Shown here piece by piece: positions 5,885 through 9,510 of a DNA stretch of 9,510 nt. The notes under the pieces were generated by a model. It was not told the origin of the DNA. It did not search any database and saw nothing but the letters and a program-made list of their open reading frames with translations. Both the position numbers and the translations under genes were made by a program. The DNA is taken from assembly GCA_902461025.1 (NCBI GenBank), contig CABPWC010000057.1:1-9510 (forward strand), in the 5' to 3' direction. Position 1 is the stretch's first letter; every line of letters starts with the position of its first letter. This stretch comes from an uncultured Streptococcus sp. GTDB lineage: Bacteria > Bacillota > Bacilli > Lactobacillales > Streptococcaceae.

Positions 5885-7666
5885 TTAGTTATTCTCTGCG
5901 TCTTTACCAGAGAATTGACTTTGATAAAGGTCATAATAGAAACCTTTGGCAGCTAAGAGACTTTCATGATTTCCTTGTTCAATAATCTGTCCATCTTTCA
6001 ACACCAAAATCTTATCAGCTTCCTGAATAGTAGAAAGTCTATGGGCGATAACAAAGCTTGTTCTCCCCTTCATCAAACGCTTCATGGCCTTTTGAATTAA
6101 GAGTTCTAGACGCGTATCGACCGATGAGGTCGCTTCGTCCAAAATTAAGATTTTTGGATCAGCTAAAAGGGCACGCGCGATAGTCAAAAGTTGTTTCTGA
6201 CCAAGAGAAATATTACTTGACTCTTGGTTCATCTCCATGTTGTAGCCACCAGGAAGGGTGCGAATAAAGTGGTCAACATTGGCAGCCTTAGCAGCTTCAA
6301 CGATTTCCTCATCTGTTGCCTCAAGATTTCCAAAGCGAAGATTTTCCTTGATACTGCCTTCATAGAGCCAGGCATCCTGTAAAACCATTCCAAACTGACG
6401 ACGATAGCCCTGACGAGACAGGTCACGAATATCTTGACCATCCACTAAAATGGCACCGGATGTCACATCGTAAAAACGCATGAGAAGGTTAATCAAAGTT
6501 GTTTTACCTGCCCCAGTAGGTCCAACGATAGCTACCATCTCTCCAGGTTCAACATCTAGGTTGAAATTGCGAATCAATGGTTTATTTTCCACGTATTGGA
6601 AATCAACGTTTTTGAAACTAACTTGACCTGTCAATGGTGCCAAGTCTTTTACTTCTGTAGTTTGAACTTCTTCCTGTTCATCTAGAACTTCGAAGACACG
6701 GTCAAGGGAAGATTTAGCACTTTGCATTTGTCCAGCTAATTGAGTGATGTTTTGGATCGGCTGGCTGACTTGCCAAACATATTGAACGAAGGCCTGCATG
6801 TTACCGATTGTCAAGCGACCTGCAATAACCTGCAATCCACCTAATACTGCAACAATCAGATAGGTTAAATCAGATACGATGTGAAGGGCAGGCATCATCA
6901 AACCTGAAATAAAGCTAGCCTTGAATCCGACTTGTTTCAATTCATCTGTAATCTTTTCAAATCTCTCTTGAGAGTTTTCCTCACGTCCGAAAAGTTTTAA
7001 AACATTAAAACCTGTCAAGTTTTCCTGTACAAAGCCATTCATACGTCCCAAGATAGCAGCCTGCTGTTTAAAATACGGCTGGGAACGATTTAGAATCGTT
7101 TTAGCACCAAAATAAGTAATCGGAATCGACAAGATGACAATGATAGCCAACTGAAGGTTTAGATAGAGAACCATGCCCATCACAAAAAGAATGGTAAAGA
7201 CGGCATTGACAATCTGTAAGAAGGATTGTTGGAGTGCGTTCGAAACAGTTTCAACATCACTTGTAAAACGACCTAACAAATCTCCAAACTGGTGCTTGTC
7301 AAAGTAGGACACTGGGATCCGATTGATTTTTTTACTCATTTCATTTCGCAAATCCTGTATCATAGACTGCACAGCATTGGTCATAAAGTAGTTGGAATAG
7401 TATGAACCCAATTCATAAAAAAAACCACGTAAGAGATAGATAACCAGAATCACTGCAATATAAGAGGTATTGATACCCGCTCCTGCAACACCATTTGCCA
7501 TAGCAAGGAGATTACTCGTTAACTCTGTGATTGCAAGCCCCAATACAAATGGCTCGATAACACTCATAATCACGCTGATTATTTTCAAGAAAACTGCAAA
7601 GAAAACAGAGAATCGGTAGGCTTTTAAATAGCTCCATAGTCGAGCTAAACTAGATTGATTTTTCAT
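5885..7666 (-). CDS. Heterodimeric ABC exporter, subunit with consensus Walker B
   Basis: A 593-residue ABC half-transporter with a permease domain (about residues 15-310, roughly six membrane helices) fused to an ATPase domain. Walker A GPTGAGKT is at 382-389, the Q-loop glutamine at 430, Walker B ILILDE at 506-511 with the catalytic E511, and the switch histidine at H542. The signature is ISLGQ (486-490) instead of LSGGQ, so it is degenerate. This is the mirror image of its partner at 7677-9413, whose signature is canonical but whose catalytic residues are changed; together they form one working and one degenerate ATP site. Such pairs (EfrAB of Enterococcus, LmrCD of Lactococcus, BmrCD of Bacillus, TM287/288 of Thermotoga) are often multidrug exporters, but the substrate here is unknown. 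The start has a very strong AGGAGG nearby. No clear terminator follows, so some read-through toward dpr is possible. Confidence 0.93.
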   Translation of the reverse strand: MKNQSSLARLWSYLKAYRFSVFFAVFLKIISVIMSVIEPFVLGLAITELTSNLLAMANGVAGAGINTSYIAVILVIYLLRGFFYELGSYYSNYFMTNAVQSMIQDLRNEMSKKINRIPVSYFDKHQFGDLLGRFTSDVETVSNALQQSFLQIVNAVFTILFVMGMVLYLNLQLAIIVILSIPITYFGAKTILNRSQPYFKQQAAILGRMNGFVQENLTGFNVLKLFGREENSQERFEKITDELKQVGFKASFISGLMMPALHIVSDLTYLIVAVLGGLQVIAGRLTIGNMQAFVQYVWQVSQPIQNITQLAGQMQSAKSSLDRVFEVLDEQEEVQTTEVKDLAPLTGQVSFKNVDFQYVENKPLIRNFNLDVEPGEMVAIVGPTGAGKTTLINLLMRFYDVTSGAILVDGQDIRDLSRQGYRRQFGMVLQDAWLYEGSIKENLRFGNLEATDEEIVEAAKAANVDHFIRTLPGGYNMEMNQESSNISLGQKQLLTIARALLADPKILILDEATSSVDTRLELLIQKAMKRLMKGRTSFVIAHRLSTIQEADKILVLKDGQIIEQGNHESLLAAKGFYYDLYQSQFSGKDAENN

Positions 7667-7676
7667 CCCCTACCTC

Positions 7677-9413
7677 CTATTCTTCTGTCAGAGACGCACT
7701 TTTTAGCTGCGACTCAGCAATTTCTCGATAGATGTCATTGGTTTCCATCAATTCTTCATGACGGCCACGACCAACGATTTCCCCCTTATCAAGGACGATA
7801 ATCTGGTCCGCATCCATGATGGTTCCAACACGTTGCGCAACAATCAGCACCGTTGCGTCTTGCGTCACTTCCTTGAGACGACGGCGCAAGATAGCATCTG
7901 TACGGTAGTCCAAGGCCGAGAATGAATCATCAAAGATATAGATGTCTGGCCCCTTGATAACAGCTCGGGCAATCGACAAGCGTTGCTTTTGACCACCTGA
8001 TAGATTGCTTCCCCCTTCAGCTAGATGAGTTGCAAAACCTTCTTCTCGACTTTCGATAAAGTCTTTGGCTTGGGCTACATCAGCTGCTTGGTGCAAGTCC
8101 TCATGACTGGCGTCCTCTTTTCCGTAACGGAGATTATCTGCTATAGTCCCTGTAAAGAGCAAGGCTTTTTGTGGAATAAATCCAATTTTCTGGCGGAGTG
8201 ATTTGAGACGGTAATCCCGGACATCAACACCATCGACCTTGATTTTCCCCAGTGTAACATCATAAAAACGAGGAATTAACTGAACCAGAGTAGACTTACC
8301 TGACCCAGTCGAACCGATAAAAGCAATGGTTTCTCCCGGTTTAGCAGTAAAGGAAATGTTATGCAAAACAGGGCTTTCTGTTTCCCCAGGATAAGCAAAG
8401 GTCACATTATCAAATTCTAAGTAACCATGTGTTTCTGTTTCTTGAATTCCGTCCTCATTTGGATCAATGGAAATAGGCATATCCATGATTTCCTTCAAAC
8501 GCTCACTAGACACAGCCGTACGTGGATACATGGTAAAGAGGTTTGACAAGAATAGGAAGGACAAGAGAGCATGGAAACTATACTCGATAAAGGCCACCAA
8601 ATCCCCAATCTGCAAACTTCCTTGCTTGAGAGGATCTAGAGCAAACCAAACGATAGCTACAATCATGGCAATAATGATTTGCACAAAAAGCGGCTCTGTC
8701 AAACCAGTCAATTTGAACAAACGATTTGAATTATCCGCATAGATCGCATTTTTCTCTTCGAAACGGTTTTCTTGGAAGTCTTCACGAGCAAAGGCACGAA
8801 TCACTCGCAAGCCCATCAAATTTTCACGGACATATTGGTTTATCTTGTCCAGTGTTTTCTGTTGTTTTTCAGATAAGGGGCGCGTTTTGACCGCCACATA
8901 AAGGACTACTACAGCTAGGAAAGGAACGGAAAAAGCGACAATCCAGGCTAGTGAGGGACTAGTTAAGAAAATCATGAGAATACTCGACAGCATCATCATG
9001 GGAGTGATAACACCCAACTTAAGCGTCTGCTCTGCAAACTGCATAAGGACAAAGGCATCACTAGTAATACGAGTCACCAATGAAGAAACACCAATTTGTT
9101 CATATTCGTGATGAGAATACTCTTGTAATTTAGCATAAACATCATTTCGCATGTCCTTAACCATATTGGTGGTCAGTTTACTAGCAGCGTAGGCTAGAAC
9201 AATCCGCCCACATGTTCCCAGGACAATAATAACCAACATGATGATAGCCCAAAAATAGAGCTTATCCTTGTCTCCTTGGTTGATTCCCTGGTCAATCATA
9301 CGAGCCAGTACAGTCGGTAGCCCAAGATTGACAATAACAAAGAAAATAGCTCCGAAGAAGTCTAAAACTAGCCATTTGGGATAACGTTTGAGATAAGACC
9401 AAATATACAGCAT
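7677..9413 (-). CDS. Heterodimeric ABC exporter, subunit with degenerate catalytic site
   Basis: A 578-residue ABC half-transporter, the first gene of the exporter operon. The permease domain (about residues 10-300) shows around six hydrophobic helices, for example near 14-36, 53-76, 133-151, 155-175, 242-262 and 272-295. In the ATPase domain Walker A GSTGSGKST is at 367-375, the Q-loop glutamine at 415 and a canonical LSGGQ at 471-475. The catalytic glutamate after Walker B is aspartate (FDD, D496) and the switch histidine is glutamine (AQR, Q527), as usual in the degenerate partner of type IV heterodimeric exporters. Its TAG stop overlaps the Shine-Dalgarno of the partner gene (TAGGAGG), with ten bases between the genes, so the two are co-expressed. 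The start is preceded by AAAGGAG four bases upstream. It does not resemble pneumococcal PatA as I recall that sequence. A BOX repeat begins 19 bases upstream. Confidence 0.93.
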   Translation of the reverse strand: MLYIWSYLKRYPKWLVLDFFGAIFFVIVNLGLPTVLARMIDQGINQGDKDKLYFWAIIMLVIIVLGTCGRIVLAYAASKLTTNMVKDMRNDVYAKLQEYSHHEYEQIGVSSLVTRITSDAFVLMQFAEQTLKLGVITPMMMLSSILMIFLTSPSLAWIVAFSVPFLAVVVLYVAVKTRPLSEKQQKTLDKINQYVRENLMGLRVIRAFAREDFQENRFEEKNAIYADNSNRLFKLTGLTEPLFVQIIIAMIVAIVWFALDPLKQGSLQIGDLVAFIEYSFHALLSFLFLSNLFTMYPRTAVSSERLKEIMDMPISIDPNEDGIQETETHGYLEFDNVTFAYPGETESPVLHNISFTAKPGETIAFIGSTGSGKSTLVQLIPRFYDVTLGKIKVDGVDVRDYRLKSLRQKIGFIPQKALLFTGTIADNLRYGKEDASHEDLHQAADVAQAKDFIESREEGFATHLAEGGSNLSGGQKQRLSIARAVIKGPDIYIFDDSFSALDYRTDAILRRRLKEVTQDATVLIVAQRVGTIMDADQIIVLDKGEIVGRGRHEELMETNDIYREIAESQLKSASLTEE

Positions 9414-9432
9414 GATTCTCCTTTCTTTTTCT

Positions 9433-9510
9433 TATAATACTCTTCGAAAATCAAATTCAAACCACGTCAGCTTCACCTTGCCGTACTCAAGTACAGCCTG
9501 CGGCTAGCTT
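9433..9510 (+). repeat. BOX repeat element (boxA joined to boxC), cut by window edge
   Basis: Starting at TATAATACTCTTCGAAAATC, the sequence follows the pneumococcal BOX repeat: the boxA segment CACGTCAGCTTCACCTTGCCGTA (the complement of the region used for the BOX-PCR primer, with small differences) runs straight into boxC-like AGCCTGCGGCTAGCTT. No boxB unit is present between them, so this is the short A-C form. The right end, expected to contain the complementary GATTTTCATTGAGTAT-type terminus, lies outside the window. AGCC/GGCT at 9495-9505 forms a small internal stem. BOX elements are non-coding, probably non-autonomous repeats of mitis-group streptococci that form stable stem-loops and can alter expression of neighbouring genes. 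Confidence 0.88.

Noticed and set aside
8467..8742. A 91-codon plus-strand open frame inside the exporter gene
   Set aside because: It is a shadow of the ABC permease domain, with no family resemblance and a composition explained by the opposite strand.
1..9510. Searched for CRISPR arrays, tRNA or rRNA genes, transposases, phage genes, toxin-antitoxin pairs and defence modules
   Set aside because: No spaced direct repeats, structural RNA signatures or recognisable proteins of these kinds were seen; the window is core chromosome apart from the BOX repeat.

Overview
The window looks like chromosomal DNA from a mitis-group Streptococcus close to S. pneumoniae, S. mitis and S. oralis. The evidence is the encoded proteins (ClpX, EngB, RapZ, DHFR and Dpr resemble pneumococcal versions as I remember them), the order dfr - small membrane protein - clpX - engB - ridA - rapZ - yvcK - whiA, the moderate AT content, and the start of a BOX element at the right edge. 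It is probably not S. pneumoniae itself: I recall lytC and tpiA upstream of dpr there, whereas here the neighbour is an ABC exporter pair. That species call is inference.

Every gene is on the minus strand, so transcription runs from high to low coordinates. From right to left: a BOX repeat (9433 to the window end) sits just upstream of a two-gene heterodimeric ABC exporter operon (9413-5885). A 148-base gap then carries a good sigma-A promoter with an overlapping near-palindrome for dpr (5736-5218), a ferritin-like iron and peroxide protection protein, which ends at a strong intrinsic terminator (5171-5201). A second unit starts at about 5120 with dfr (dihydrofolate reductase), then a translationally coupled 56-residue membrane protein, clpX, engB and ridA. 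Gaps between these genes are at most 31 bases. A hairpin with a short U-run (2134-2156) separates ridA from the last unit, rapZ-yvcK-whiA, whose genes overlap by ATGA; whiA runs off the left edge.

Most of the window is conserved housekeeping: folate metabolism, ClpXP proteolysis, ribosome assembly, enamine/imine detoxification, and the RapZ/YvcK/WhiA cluster linked in other Firmicutes to cell-envelope precursor supply and division. The ABC pair is a classic heterodimer with one consensus and one degenerate ATP site.

I found no CRISPR array, transposase, phage gene, tRNA, rRNA, toxin-antitoxin pair or defence system, and no convincing new biological system. The less ordinary items are the dyad over the dpr promoter, the hairpin between Shine-Dalgarno and start at the rapZ/yvcK junction, the uncharacterised 56-residue protein, and the BOX element next to the exporter start. 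No gene-free stretch exceeds 300 bases.
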